A stretch of 64,000 nucleotides of DNA from Veillonellales bacterium (GTDB taxonomy: Bacteria > Bacillota > Negativicutes > JAAYSF01). A program made the position numbers and the translations under genes. The DNA is taken from the NCBI GenBank assembly GCA_039680175.1, contig JBDKTO010000074.1:165724-229723 (forward strand), given 5' to 3'. Below are positions 50,158-58,508 of this stretch, one piece after another. The notes under the pieces were generated by a model. It ran no database searches and had not been told where the DNA came from. It worked only from the letters and a program-made list of their open reading frames with translations. Positions within the stretch are counted from its first letter, which is position 1. Every line of letters begins with the position of its first letter.

Positions 50158-51241
50158 ACATGGCGGGAATTTACATAAAGCTGTACGATTGAATTGTCTG
50201 GCATTTGATGAAGTGCTGGATTTCAGTGCCAATATTAATCCGTTAGGGTTACCGGCCAGCATAAAAAAAACATTGCAAGCCGAAGTTGATCATGTGATTC
50301 ATTATCCGGATGCCGAGGCAAAAGCCTTAAAGGAAACGATTAGTCATTATTACGGTGTTAAAGAAGAATATATTACTGTCGGCAATGGCGCCGTGGAGAT
50401 TTTATATGTTTTGTGCCATATGGTTAAACCGAAGCATGTTTTGATTCCGGTACCTGCCTTTAGCGAATATGAGCGTTCTGCCAGGTCGGCCGGAGCCGTT
50501 GTTCATTATTTTTATATGAAGGCGCAAAATGATTTTGTCCTTCCGGTGGATCAATTACTGCCGCAAATTGCCGCTGCGGATATTCTATTTTTAGGCAATC
50601 CGAATAATCCTACCGGAACTTTGCTGCTCAGGGAGGATATTGAATATCTTTTAAAAGCAGCGGCCGCCGATAATACGATGGTCGTAATTGATGAATCCTT
50701 TCTCGATTTCTTACCGGATGATCGCCCGTTTACCTGCCGCCAGCTTGTCAGCCGCTATGCCAATTTAATTGTGCTTCATTCTTTAACCAAATTTTACGCC
50801 ATTCCCGGCCTGCGCCTGGGATTTTCACTGGCGCAGGCGAATCTTACACAGCTTTTTCATAGCGGCAAAGATCCCTGGAATGTCAATTTACTGGCCCAAG
50901 CCGCCGGTGTAACGGCATTACATGACAAAGAATATCAAACAGCCAGCAAAAGCTATATGTCAGAGGCTAAAACCGCTTTTTTCTCTCAGTTGCAGTCAAT
51001 TCCTAATGTCCGGCCTTATCAGCCGGCGGTTAATTTTATTTTGGCAGATATTCGGAAAACCGGCATGACGGCAAAACAATTTTGTACACGGTTGACAAAA
51101 TATCAGATTTTAATTCGCGACTGCAGCAACTACCCCGGTTTGTCTTCGGGGTATATCCGTTTCGCAGTAAAACAATCTGCCCAAAACGCCATATTATTAC
51201 AGGCGCTAAGGGAAATTATAGAAGGTGGTAAACATGACTAG
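50135..51241 (+). CDS. cobD: CobD, threonine-phosphate decarboxylase
   Basis: About 368 residues; ATG 50135 follows AGGAAGG, while GTG 50126 is too close. A fold-type I PLP enzyme close to histidinol-phosphate aminotransferase: DFSANINPLGLP, YPDAEAKALKETI, GNGAVEILY, LGNPNNPTGT, and the PLP lysine in HSLTKFYAIPGLRLG. Opening HGGNL...DFSANINP is specific for the CobD type. Makes aminopropanol phosphate. It overlaps pduX and, by 8 bases, cobC. Confidence 0.92.
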   Translation: MNGKPAFEHGGNLHKAVRLNCLAFDEVLDFSANINPLGLPASIKKTLQAEVDHVIHYPDAEAKALKETISHYYGVKEEYITVGNGAVEILYVLCHMVKPKHVLIPVPAFSEYERSARSAGAVVHYFYMKAQNDFVLPVDQLLPQIAAADILFLGNPNNPTGTLLLREDIEYLLKAAAADNTMVVIDESFLDFLPDDRPFTCRQLVSRYANLIVLHSLTKFYAIPGLRLGFSLAQANLTQLFHSGKDPWNVNLLAQAAGVTALHDKEYQTASKSYMSEAKTAFFSQLQSIPNVRPYQPAVNFILADIRKTGMTAKQFCTRLTKYQILIRDCSNYPGLSSGYIRFAVKQSAQNAILLQALREIIEGGKHD

Positions 51242-51863
51242 AGTTATCTTGGTACGTCATGGGCAAACTGTCTGGAACCTGGAAATGAAATATCAGGGAC
51301 ATGCCGATATCGCTCTAAGCGAAAAAGGGCTGCAGCAGGCAGAACTGGTGGCAAAGCGACTGGCAAATGAAAAAATTTCAGCGATTTATGCCAGCGATTT
51401 GAATCGCGCCTATAAAACAGCGGAGATTATCGCTGCGAAACATCAATTATCCGTTACTGCTATTCCCGAACTGCGGGAGATTAGTTTCGGCGAATGGGAA
51501 GGCTTGAATTATACGGGAATAACCAACGGCTGGCCTAAAATCATGGATGATTTATTTACTCATGCCGAGACTGTACGTATTCCTGGCGGCGAAACTTTTC
51601 CTGAAGTGAAAGAACGGGCTACGAAAGCCCTGCAAAAATTAGTAGGGCAGCATCCTGACGAAACGATTGCTGTAGTTTCTCACGGTGGCACCATTCGCAC
51701 TATTCTCTGCGCTGCTTTAAATATTCCCTTGAATTATGTATGGAACATTAAGCAGGATAATACGGCTGTGAATATCGTTCAATACTATGACAAGAGAAGT
51801 ATTGTTGAACTTGTTAATGACAGCCATCATCTTAATCTAACCGGCTCTGCCCAAAATAAATAA
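51234..51863 (+). CDS. cobC: CobC-like histidine phosphatase (alpha-ribazole phosphatase or related)
   Basis: 209 residues, phosphoglycerate-mutase fold. RHGQTVWN with catalytic His9, ASDLNRAYKTAEII, LREISFGEWEGL and VVSHGGTIRTIL. In this setting it probably removes the 5' phosphate of the lower-ligand riboside or of cobalamin-5'-phosphate. The family is broad, so gene position supports the role. ATG 51234 has GGTGG upstream. Ends the cobalamin operon. Confidence 0.82.
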   Translation: MTRVILVRHGQTVWNLEMKYQGHADIALSEKGLQQAELVAKRLANEKISAIYASDLNRAYKTAEIIAAKHQLSVTAIPELREISFGEWEGLNYTGITNGWPKIMDDLFTHAETVRIPGGETFPEVKERATKALQKLVGQHPDETIAVVSHGGTIRTILCAALNIPLNYVWNIKQDNTAVNIVQYYDKRSIVELVNDSHHLNLTGSAQNK

Positions 51864-51951
51864 TAGACGGTATTATTCAGTGTCATTTTTTATCTTTGTA
51901 TGCATATACTGTAGGGTATTGCAAAAACAAAGCAAAGAAGGGAATGATATT

Positions 51952-52152
51952 TTGACGATAATCGAAATTTTGCTGTCCTTCGCAATCGTTGTATTGGCAG
52001 CACAACTTTTTATTTTACAGCGTCATTATGGCGAAAAATTGTCTGCGCAATCCGTAGTACTCAACTATCTAATTGATGTAGTCGCCGCTAAAAAAGTGGA
52101 CCCAAAATCACTGCGGAAAATTAAACAGCAAGTTTTCGACAGCTCACAATAA
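51952..52152 (+). CDS. Small membrane-anchored protein, function unknown
   Basis: 66 residues from TTG 51952 after GAAGGGA. The hydrophobic N-terminal helix IIEILLSFAIVVLAAQLFIL is followed by about 40 residues of polar chain ending KSLRKIKQQVFDSSQ. An upstream frame extends to 51880 with a second hydrophobic string (FFIFVCIYC), but it lacks a ribosome site. Not assigned to a family. It sits between cobC and a radical SAM gene; the terminator that closes it overlaps its stop codon. Confidence 0.55.
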   Translation: MTIIEILLSFAIVVLAAQLFILQRHYGEKLSAQSVVLNYLIDVVAAKKVDPKSLRKIKQQVFDSSQ

Positions 52153-52166
52153 ACGTGGGCTTTTTT
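52141..52166 (+). terminator. Intrinsic terminator after the small membrane protein gene
   Basis: AGCTCAC / GTGGGCT stem (7 bp, one G-T), loop of 7, six T. It lies across the stop codon and ends the transcript from the cobalamin operon or from the small gene. Confidence 0.75.
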
Positions 52167-52248
52167 GTTATAGTTCAGCACACAGGCAGGATAAACTAGA
52201 TTTATGTGTAATGCACCTAATAATAACATAACTATAGGAGTGAATGGA

Positions 52249-53988
52249 TTGACCTGGCGACTAAAGGAAAAATTGCAAACAACATTAGCCGGTGAACAGG
52301 GAGCAAAAGTATATGCTCCAGGTTCGCGAGATGGGTTTGCATTGGTGTATCCTAATACATATCATGTAGGCATGTCGAATCTGGGGATGCACATTATTTA
52401 TCAACAAATTAACGGCCGGGGAGATACTGCCTGCGAGCGGTTGTTTATGCCGGACAAAAAAACCGAACTGGAATATCGCCGGACGAATACGCCGCTAATG
52501 ACAATTGAAACACAACGATCCCTCTACGAGTTTCCGCTGATCGGTTTTGCCGTGTCGTTTGAAATGGACTATTTCAACATTTTAAGTATCCTGTCTTTAG
52601 GCAAAGTTCCATTATTTGCTTCAGAGCGAACGGAGCAGGAGCCGCTTCTTATTGCCGGCGGTCCCTGCGCCACATTTAATCCCGAACCGTTAGCCGATTT
52701 TTTTGATATATTTATCCTCGGTGAAGGAGAAGAGGTCATTCATGAAATATTAGACAGCTACTACCGGTCACGGGCCAGGAACGCTTCACGGGAGCAAATT
52801 TTGCAAGACATGGCGGCCATTGAAGGCGTCTATGTTCCCCGCTTTTACCAACCGGTATACAGCCCTGAGGGAATTCTGACAGAAATACTGCAGCGGGGAG
52901 AAAAAGCCGGTAAATTAAATCGCCGCTGGATTAAAAACCTGGATCAGTACCCGGGTGAAACCGTTGTTTTAACCCATAAAACTGAATTCAAAGATATGTA
53001 TCTGGTAGAGGTAGCCCGCGGCTGCGGCCGCCATTGCCGGTTTTGTATGGCGGGTTATTGCTTTCGGCGGCCCCGGATCCGCTCATTGGCGCTGATCAAA
53101 GAGGCTATTGGCCGGGCTAAGCAGTATCAAAAAAAAGTAGGTCTTATGGGCGCGGCCATTTCTGATTATCCTGATATCGATGAGCTTTGCCGCTTTATAG
53201 ATCTCCAGGATATCGGACTGTCGGTTGCATCGTTGCGGGCTGATTCTTTGACGAAAGCCCTGGTCGCTGCTTTGGCAAACAGCGGACAGCGAACCATTAC
53301 TTTAGCACCGGAAGCCGGCAGCGAAAAGCTGCGAAAAATAATTAATAAAGGAATTACCGAAGAACATTTATCTTCTTCAGTCAACCAGGCGATTGCCGCC
53401 GGGATTCCCCATATCCGGTTATATTTTATGATCGGACTTCCGTTTGAAACCGATGATGATATCAAAGCCATTATTGATTTGGCCGTTACTACGAAAAAGC
53501 AAATGGAACGGCTGGGAAGTAAAGGAAAACTTACCTTGAGCATCAATCCTTTTATTCCTAAACCCTTTACGCCGTTTCAGTGGCTGCCGATGTGCCGCAG
53601 CGATGTTGTGGAAGCCAGACTTCATTTGATTCAAACTACTTTAAAACCGCTGAAAAACGTCGAAGTTATAGCCGAATCGCTTAAAGAAGCGTATATTCAA
53701 GGCGTATTGGCCAGGGGGGATCGCCGCCTGGGCCGCGTTTTATTTTCTGCCCAGCAGCAGGGTGGCAGCAAGGCGTTTCACAAAGCAATGAAGAAATACC
53801 AGCTTTCGGAAAATGATTATCTCTATCGATGGGATGGCAGTACAGAGACAGTGTTGCCCTGGCAGCATTTATCCATGGGGTTTGATATGGATTATTTACG
53901 CCAAGAATTAATCAAGGCAAAAAATCAAAAATTTACTGCCCCTTGTGTATCAGGTTGTACACGCTGTGGCATTTGCAAAGTGGAGTGA
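52249..53988 (+). CDS. B12-binding-domain-type radical SAM protein (TIGR03960-like)
   Basis: About 579 residues; TTG 52249 is spaced 8 bases from AGGAG. N-terminal B12-binding-like region (VYPNTYHVGMSNLGMHIIYQQIN...GFAVSFEMDYFNILSIL...IAGGPCATFNPEPLADFFDIFILGEGEE), then the 4Fe-4S loop CGRHCRFC (CxxxCxxC) and the SAM barrel. C-terminal cysteines (CVSGCTRCGIC) suggest a further cluster site. Reaction not established. Close relatives often sit beside ribosome or translation genes; here it precedes pgeF with a 4-base gap. Confidence 0.82.
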   Translation: MTWRLKEKLQTTLAGEQGAKVYAPGSRDGFALVYPNTYHVGMSNLGMHIIYQQINGRGDTACERLFMPDKKTELEYRRTNTPLMTIETQRSLYEFPLIGFAVSFEMDYFNILSILSLGKVPLFASERTEQEPLLIAGGPCATFNPEPLADFFDIFILGEGEEVIHEILDSYYRSRARNASREQILQDMAAIEGVYVPRFYQPVYSPEGILTEILQRGEKAGKLNRRWIKNLDQYPGETVVLTHKTEFKDMYLVEVARGCGRHCRFCMAGYCFRRPRIRSLALIKEAIGRAKQYQKKVGLMGAAISDYPDIDELCRFIDLQDIGLSVASLRADSLTKALVAALANSGQRTITLAPEAGSEKLRKIINKGITEEHLSSSVNQAIAAGIPHIRLYFMIGLPFETDDDIKAIIDLAVTTKKQMERLGSKGKLTLSINPFIPKPFTPFQWLPMCRSDVVEARLHLIQTTLKPLKNVEVIAESLKEAYIQGVLARGDRRLGRVLFSAQQQGGSKAFHKAMKKYQLSENDYLYRWDGSTETVLPWQHLSMGFDMDYLRQELIKAKNQKFTAPCVSGCTRCGICKVE

Positions 53989-53992
53989 TTTC

Positions 53993-54805
53993 ATGAAGCC
54001 TTTTTTATTACAGCATAGTGATAACGGCGTGTGGTACGGATTTTTTCCCCGTATAGCCGCGCTCAATATTAAACATGGCCTGTCCAGCCGCCTGGGAGGG
54101 CTCAGCGTATCACCTTATCATACGTTAAATTTGGGACTGCATACGGGCGATCAAGCGGAACAGGTAGTAGCTAATCGCCGCCTTTTTTGTCAGGCGCTAA
54201 ACGTCGATCCTTTGAAAATCGTAACAGCCGAACAGGTACACGGTGAACATATTCATCGTGTCACTTTGCAGGACGCCGGACGGGGGGCCGAAGTTTATGA
54301 ACAGGCGATTCCGGCAACCGATGCTTTAATAACCAATATACCCGGTCTGCCGTTACTGTTGTTTTTCGCTGACTGTGTGCCGGTGTTAATCGCTGATCCT
54401 GTACACCGCGCAGTTGCCATCAGCCATGCCGGCTGGAAAGGCACGGTAGCTAAAATTGCTCAGAAAACAATTATAGCCATGCAAACCCAATTTAATACTC
54501 AGCCGGCAGACTGTGTAATTGGCATTGCCCCTTCCATTGGCCCCTGCTGTTATCAAGTAGGCGAAAATGTAGTCAGCCAAGTTAAGCGGCAATTCCCCCA
54601 ATGGACACAATTGCTCACTCAGTCCGAAGAAAATTATTATTTGAATTTATGGGAGGCCAATCGGGTTCAGTTGATGGAAATCGGTGTTCCTGCCGATAAT
54701 ATTGTTGTTAGTGATATTTGTACAGCCTGCAATTCTGAATTGTTTTATTCGTACCGGGCCGATCATGGCCGTACAGGCCGGATTGGAGCGATTATTACAT
54801 TATAA
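53993..54805 (+). CDS. pgeF: PgeF/YlmD/YfiH purine nucleosidase-like peptidoglycan editing factor
   Basis: 270 residues from ATG 53993; the longer frame from 53945 lies in the previous gene. HGLSSRLGGLSVSPYHTLNLGLHTGD, the metal-site AEQVHGEHIHRV, FADCVPVLIADPVHRAVAISHAGWKGT and GPCCYQVG are conserved. Such proteins have a copper/zinc-type site and are reported as purine nucleosidase/phosphorylase or a cell-wall editing factor. Neighbours yggS, sepF, ylmH and divIVA match the usual Firmicute division block. Confidence 0.9.
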   Translation: MKPFLLQHSDNGVWYGFFPRIAALNIKHGLSSRLGGLSVSPYHTLNLGLHTGDQAEQVVANRRLFCQALNVDPLKIVTAEQVHGEHIHRVTLQDAGRGAEVYEQAIPATDALITNIPGLPLLLFFADCVPVLIADPVHRAVAISHAGWKGTVAKIAQKTIIAMQTQFNTQPADCVIGIAPSIGPCCYQVGENVVSQVKRQFPQWTQLLTQSEENYYLNLWEANRVQLMEIGVPADNIVVSDICTACNSELFYSYRADHGRTGRIGAIITL

Positions 54806-54917
54806 TTCCGGCAGTTTTATTTTTTAGCTGCCCAGTAATATATTTTTTCAGTAAAGTAAACAGGGCAAGAGGAAAATTATGTTTATCCGCGAATAGAAAT
54901 AAAATGGGGGTGTTGCT

Positions 54918-55625
54918 ATGTCTATCGCACACAATTATCAAGCAGTTTTACATAATGTTAGTGTCGCGCAAGCAAAACGAACCTGCGCACCCATTAATAA
55001 TGCTGAGAATGTTAAAGTAGTGGCAGTGACAAAAAATCATGATGTACAAGCAATGCTTCAAGCCATTGATGCCGGGGTTATCGCTGTCGGCGAAAATCGA
55101 ATCCAGGAGGCGCAGCAAAAGTTTCAGGCTATTTCTCCCGGCCGAGTTGAGCGGCATCTTATTGGGCATTTGCAGACCAATAAAGTACGTCAGGCTGTTT
55201 CCTTGTTTGATCTCATTCATTCGGTGGACAGTGAACGATTAGCCGTTGCGATGAACCGTATCGCTGAGAAACTTAGCAAGCGGCAGGATATTTTGCTTCA
55301 GGTCAATGTAGCGCAAGAGGATACGAAATTTGGCATTGCTGTTCATGAAGTGGCGGATCTCGCCGCATTTGTTACTAGCAGCCTGCCGTATCTGCGGTTA
55401 TGCGGCTTGATGATTATTGCACCTTTTTTCCCCGATAAGGAATTGACTCGTCCAATTTTTCGCAAAGGCTATCAATTATTTCAAGAGTTATTAAGCCGTA
55501 ATCTTCCTAGCAGTAAATTACAGTGGCTGTCTATGGGAATGAGCAATGATTATGAAATTGCGATTGAAGAAGGGGCGAATCTGATTCGGGTAGGAACCGG
55601 AATTTTTGGTGCGCGTCAATATTAA
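54918..55625 (+). CDS. YggS/PLPBP-family pyridoxal phosphate homeostasis protein
   Basis: 235 residues. PLP-binding protein that controls free pyridoxal phosphate. VVAVTKNHD with PLP lysine Lys39, VGENRIQEAQQKF, RHLIGHLQTNKVRQAV, SVDSERLAVA and GMSNDYEIAIEEGANLIRVGTGIFG match the family. GGGGGTG upstream. 18 bases before sepF. Confidence 0.93.
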   Translation: MSIAHNYQAVLHNVSVAQAKRTCAPINNAENVKVVAVTKNHDVQAMLQAIDAGVIAVGENRIQEAQQKFQAISPGRVERHLIGHLQTNKVRQAVSLFDLIHSVDSERLAVAMNRIAEKLSKRQDILLQVNVAQEDTKFGIAVHEVADLAAFVTSSLPYLRLCGLMIIAPFFPDKELTRPIFRKGYQLFQELLSRNLPSSKLQWLSMGMSNDYEIAIEEGANLIRVGTGIFGARQY

Positions 55626-55643
55626 AAAGGGAGGACACATCAT

Positions 55644-56075
55644 ATGAAATTTATGGAAAAGGTCTGGGGGAGCCTGGGTTTGTTCGAACCAATCGAAGCA
55701 GATGAAGAACAAAAATCAAAGTTTGAAGAAATCGAAGCAAAGAGTAAAAAAAATACAACCAGCAATGTTGTAAATTTGCCGACTTCACAAAAGCAAATAA
55801 AAGTAATGGTAGTGGAACCATTTTCTTTTGATGATGCCCAGAATATTGCTGATTATTTAAAAAACCGTAAACCGGTTGTGGTGAATTTTGAAAATACGGA
55901 AAAAGATGTTGCGAAACGGATGATTGATTTTATTAGTGGAACCACCTATGCTTTAGGCGGGACCATCCAAAAAGTAGGCAATAATATTTTTTTATGCGCT
56001 CCCAATAATGTAGATGTTGCCTATAGTCCCCACGAAGAAGAAGTGGATAAAACTGTGCTGCCTTGGAATAATTAA
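55644..56075 (+). CDS. sepF: Cell division protein SepF
   Basis: 143 residues. The N-terminal membrane-targeting end MKFMEKVWGSLGLF and the C-terminal domain (MVVEPFSFDDAQNIADYLKNRKPVVVNFENTEKDVAKRMIDFISGTTYALGGTIQKVGNNIFLCAPNNVDV) are diagnostic. SepF anchors FtsZ in Gram-positives and most Firmicutes. GGGAGG upstream. 22-base gap to proC. Confidence 0.95.
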   Translation: MKFMEKVWGSLGLFEPIEADEEQKSKFEEIEAKSKKNTTSNVVNLPTSQKQIKVMVVEPFSFDDAQNIADYLKNRKPVVVNFENTEKDVAKRMIDFISGTTYALGGTIQKVGNNIFLCAPNNVDVAYSPHEEEVDKTVLPWNN

Positions 56076-56097
56076 TGACGGAATTATAGGAGGAACT

Positions 56098-56913
56098 ATG
56101 CTGCAAAATAAGAAAATTGGATTTATCGGCGGCGGAGCCATGGCGGAAGCTCTCCTTCGCGGAATATTGAAAGCAAAATTAGCGGCGCCGCAACAAATTA
56201 TCCTTAGCGACATTATTGACAGCCGGCTAAAATATTTAACCGATACCTATTCGGTATCAACCACGACCAATAGCCGGGCAGTAGCGAAACAGGCCGATCT
56301 TTTATTCTTTACCGTAAAGCCCCAGGTCTTGGCTGACGTATTGGACACTGTAGCATCGGCAGTTTCTAAAGCCACCTTGGTGGTATCAATTGTTGCCGGC
56401 GCTACTTTGGCTACTTTGCAAGAGCAATTAGCGGAAGTGCCGATTATCCGTGTGATGCCCAATACTCCCGTTGCGGTTGGTGAGGGCATGGCGGCTTTGG
56501 CTTTAGGACAGTATGCCGATTCAGGTCAAGGGCAAATGGTTTCGGAAATTTTTGCTTCATCCGGCAAAGCCGTACTTGTAAATGAAAGCCTGATGGACGC
56601 CGTTACAGGTCTTTCCGGCAGTGGGCCGGGCTATGCTTTCGTCATGATAGACGCCCTTGCCGATGCCGGAGTTCAGGTTGGGCTGCCAAGGCAGACGGCC
56701 TTGACTTTAGCGGCACAAACTATGCTGGGTGCCGCTAAAATGGTGCTTGAAACCGGCGAGCACCCGGCAAAGCTTCGGGACATGGTAACTTCGCCCGGCG
56801 GGACGACCATTGCCGGTATTCATGTTCTTGAACAACGGGGAATTCGTGCTGCTTTGATTGATGCGGTGATTGCCGCTACCAATCGTTCCCTGGAGATGGG
56901 CCGGAAAAAATGA
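56098..56913 (+). CDS. proC: ProC, pyrroline-5-carboxylate reductase
   Basis: 271 residues from ATG 56098 (GGAGGAAC upstream). NAD(P)-binding GFIGGGAMAEALLRGIL, then FFTVKPQVL, VSIVAGATL, RVMPNTPVAVGEGM and the C-terminal TSPGGTTIAGIHVLEQRGIRAALIDAV. Last step of proline synthesis, cytoplasmic. Overlaps ylmH by 4 bases (ATGA). Confidence 0.95.
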   Translation: MLQNKKIGFIGGGAMAEALLRGILKAKLAAPQQIILSDIIDSRLKYLTDTYSVSTTTNSRAVAKQADLLFFTVKPQVLADVLDTVASAVSKATLVVSIVAGATLATLQEQLAEVPIIRVMPNTPVAVGEGMAALALGQYADSGQGQMVSEIFASSGKAVLVNESLMDAVTGLSGSGPGYAFVMIDALADAGVQVGLPRQTALTLAAQTMLGAAKMVLETGEHPAKLRDMVTSPGGTTIAGIHVLEQRGIRAALIDAVIAATNRSLEMGRKK

Positions 56914-57695
56914 GTGAACGGGAAAAGATTCTGCGCTACTATCGGGCAAGCGGTGATGAGGCTAGTGCAGCCAAACTGCTTGACCTCGGCGAAAGTGCAA
57001 TTCGTTATCGAAGATATAAGGTAAGTGATTTTCTTGATCCTTATCTGTATAGTATCGCGGAGACAATTACCGCCCATTATGATCAATTACAGCTATTGGC
57101 CGAGGGAGGCTATCATGGTGCCGAGCGGGTGAAAGCGGCTTTTATTGATCTGAATTTTCCCGGGAAAGTCGATTTTGCGATAGCTGCATTACGGATTGAT
57201 TGGGATTCCCGTTATTACCAATTATCCCATCGGGATGTGCTGGGGGCTCTATTAGGCTTAGGACTGAAACGTGAAATCATCGGCGACTTGATCATGAATC
57301 AATCAGGCTGCCAAGTTATTTTGGATACAACAATGGCGGCCTTTGTTGTACAAAACCTGAGTACAGTCGGTTCAGCCCCGGTTTCAGTTACAACAATTGC
57401 CCTGGAAGAAATCGCAGCCCGGGAAGAGAAAATAAAGGAAATTAAAACAACGGTTGCTTCCCTGCGTCTGGATGTTGTTGCCGCTGCCGGGTTTGGTACC
57501 TCTCGCACGAAAATGGCGGATGAAATCATGGCTGACAAGGTTAAAGTCAACTGGCAAAGTATAAAAAACAGTTCGCAGCTGTTGAAGATCGGTGATGTAA
57601 TCTCCATGCACGGGCGCGGCAGAGTAGAGGTCTGTGATGTATTGGGGCAGACAAAAAAAGGACGGACAAGCGTTTGTTTGAAACGCTTTATTTAA
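56910..57695 (+). CDS. ylmH: YlmH-like S4-domain RNA-binding protein
   Basis: 261 residues. N-terminal part with LGLKREIIGDLIM typical of YlmH, and a C-terminal S4 domain: VAAAGFGTSRTKMADEIMADKVKVNW followed by VISMHGRGRVEVCDVLGQTKKGR. Binds structured RNA, probably ribosomes; member of the division block with SepF and DivIVA. 27-base gap to divIVA. Confidence 0.9.
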   Translation: MSEREKILRYYRASGDEASAAKLLDLGESAIRYRRYKVSDFLDPYLYSIAETITAHYDQLQLLAEGGYHGAERVKAAFIDLNFPGKVDFAIAALRIDWDSRYYQLSHRDVLGALLGLGLKREIIGDLIMNQSGCQVILDTTMAAFVVQNLSTVGSAPVSVTTIALEEIAAREEKIKEIKTTVASLRLDVVAAAGFGTSRTKMADEIMADKVKVNWQSIKNSSQLLKIGDVISMHGRGRVEVCDVLGQTKKGRTSVCLKRFI

Positions 57696-57722
57696 AATAT
57701 CAGGATACGGAGGTAGAAAATA

Positions 57723-58175
57723 ATGCTTACTCCGCTGGATATACACAATAAAGAATTTAAGAGAAGCTTTCGCGGTTATAGTGAGGAAGAAGTGGATGAT
57801 TTTCTTGATCAGGTCATCAAAGATTATGAACAGCTGTATCGGGAAAATATTGAATTAAAGGAAAATATGGAGCGCCTGGACAGCAAGCTGGAGCATTTTC
57901 AGCACATGGAAAATACCCTTAATAGTACTTTGGTTATTGCCCAGGAAACAGCTGAGGAAGTAAAGCTGAATGCCAAAAAAGAAACGGATCTGATGCTAAA
58001 GGAGGCGGAAATCCGTTCCCAGAAATTGATTGACGATGCAATGACTAAGGTTCGCCGTATGAATGGTGAATATGAGGAGTTGAAAAAGCAGTCGCAGATT
58101 TATCGTACCCGTATGTGTACTTTGGTTCAGGCTCAGCTGGATATGCTGAAAGCGGATGCGGAAGACGATCAATAA
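57723..58175 (+). CDS. divIVA: DivIVA-family cell division protein
   Basis: 150 residues. The N-terminal crossed-loop region LTPLDIHNKEFKRSFRGYSEEEVDDFLDQVIKDYEQLYREN is the lipid-binding part; the rest is coiled coil (residues 40-140), with RSQKLIDDAMTKVRRMNGEYEELKKQSQIYRTRM. Binds curved membrane. GGAGG upstream. No terminator is visible after it before the ileS promoter. Confidence 0.95.
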   Translation: MLTPLDIHNKEFKRSFRGYSEEEVDDFLDQVIKDYEQLYRENIELKENMERLDSKLEHFQHMENTLNSTLVIAQETAEEVKLNAKKETDLMLKEAEIRSQKLIDDAMTKVRRMNGEYEELKKQSQIYRTRMCTLVQAQLDMLKADAEDDQ

Positions 58176-58205
58176 TTTGCAGCCAATTTTTATGCCCAGA
58201 ATAAT

Positions 58206-58234
58206 TTGACTAATATCAATCTGTTTTGTATAAT
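58206..58234 (+). promoter_or_regulatory. Sigma-A promoter of ileS
   Basis: TTGACT (58206-58211), 17 bp spacer, TATAAT (58229-58234): near consensus. Confidence 0.85.
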
Positions 58235-58239
58235 TAATT

Positions 58240-58498
58240 ATTATATGACTTTACAAATCAACGGTAATGAAGGAGATACAATCAGGCAGGAATTTTTCAG
58301 CGAGCCGGGGGAGGTGTGAGCCGGGCGGGATTCACCTGATGAGACTGATCACTCCTGAACTGCGAACCGAATTAGTAGTAGGCTTCGCCGTATGACGAGC
58401 GTTAATTCGTTACTAAGTGACTGAATTGTCATTAGGGTGGTACCACGGGAAACTAACCTCTCGTCCCTTTGGGATGCGGAGGTTTTAATTTTTTTGGA
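58240..58498 (+). promoter_or_regulatory. T-box leader for ileS with terminator
   Basis: T-box sequence AGGGTGGTACCACG at 58434-58447 and a stem I region with GAGCCGGGGG...TGAGCCGGGC. GGAG near 58270 pairs with CTCC just after the specifier. The likely specifier codon is ATC (Ile) at 58348-58350. Terminator stem: ACCTC..CGTCCC / GGGA..CG..GAGGT with a T-rich tail (58455-58498). Uncharged tRNA-Ile should pair with the T-box and stop the terminator from forming. Confidence 0.93.
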
Positions 58499-58508
58499 GG
58501 TGTAATCT

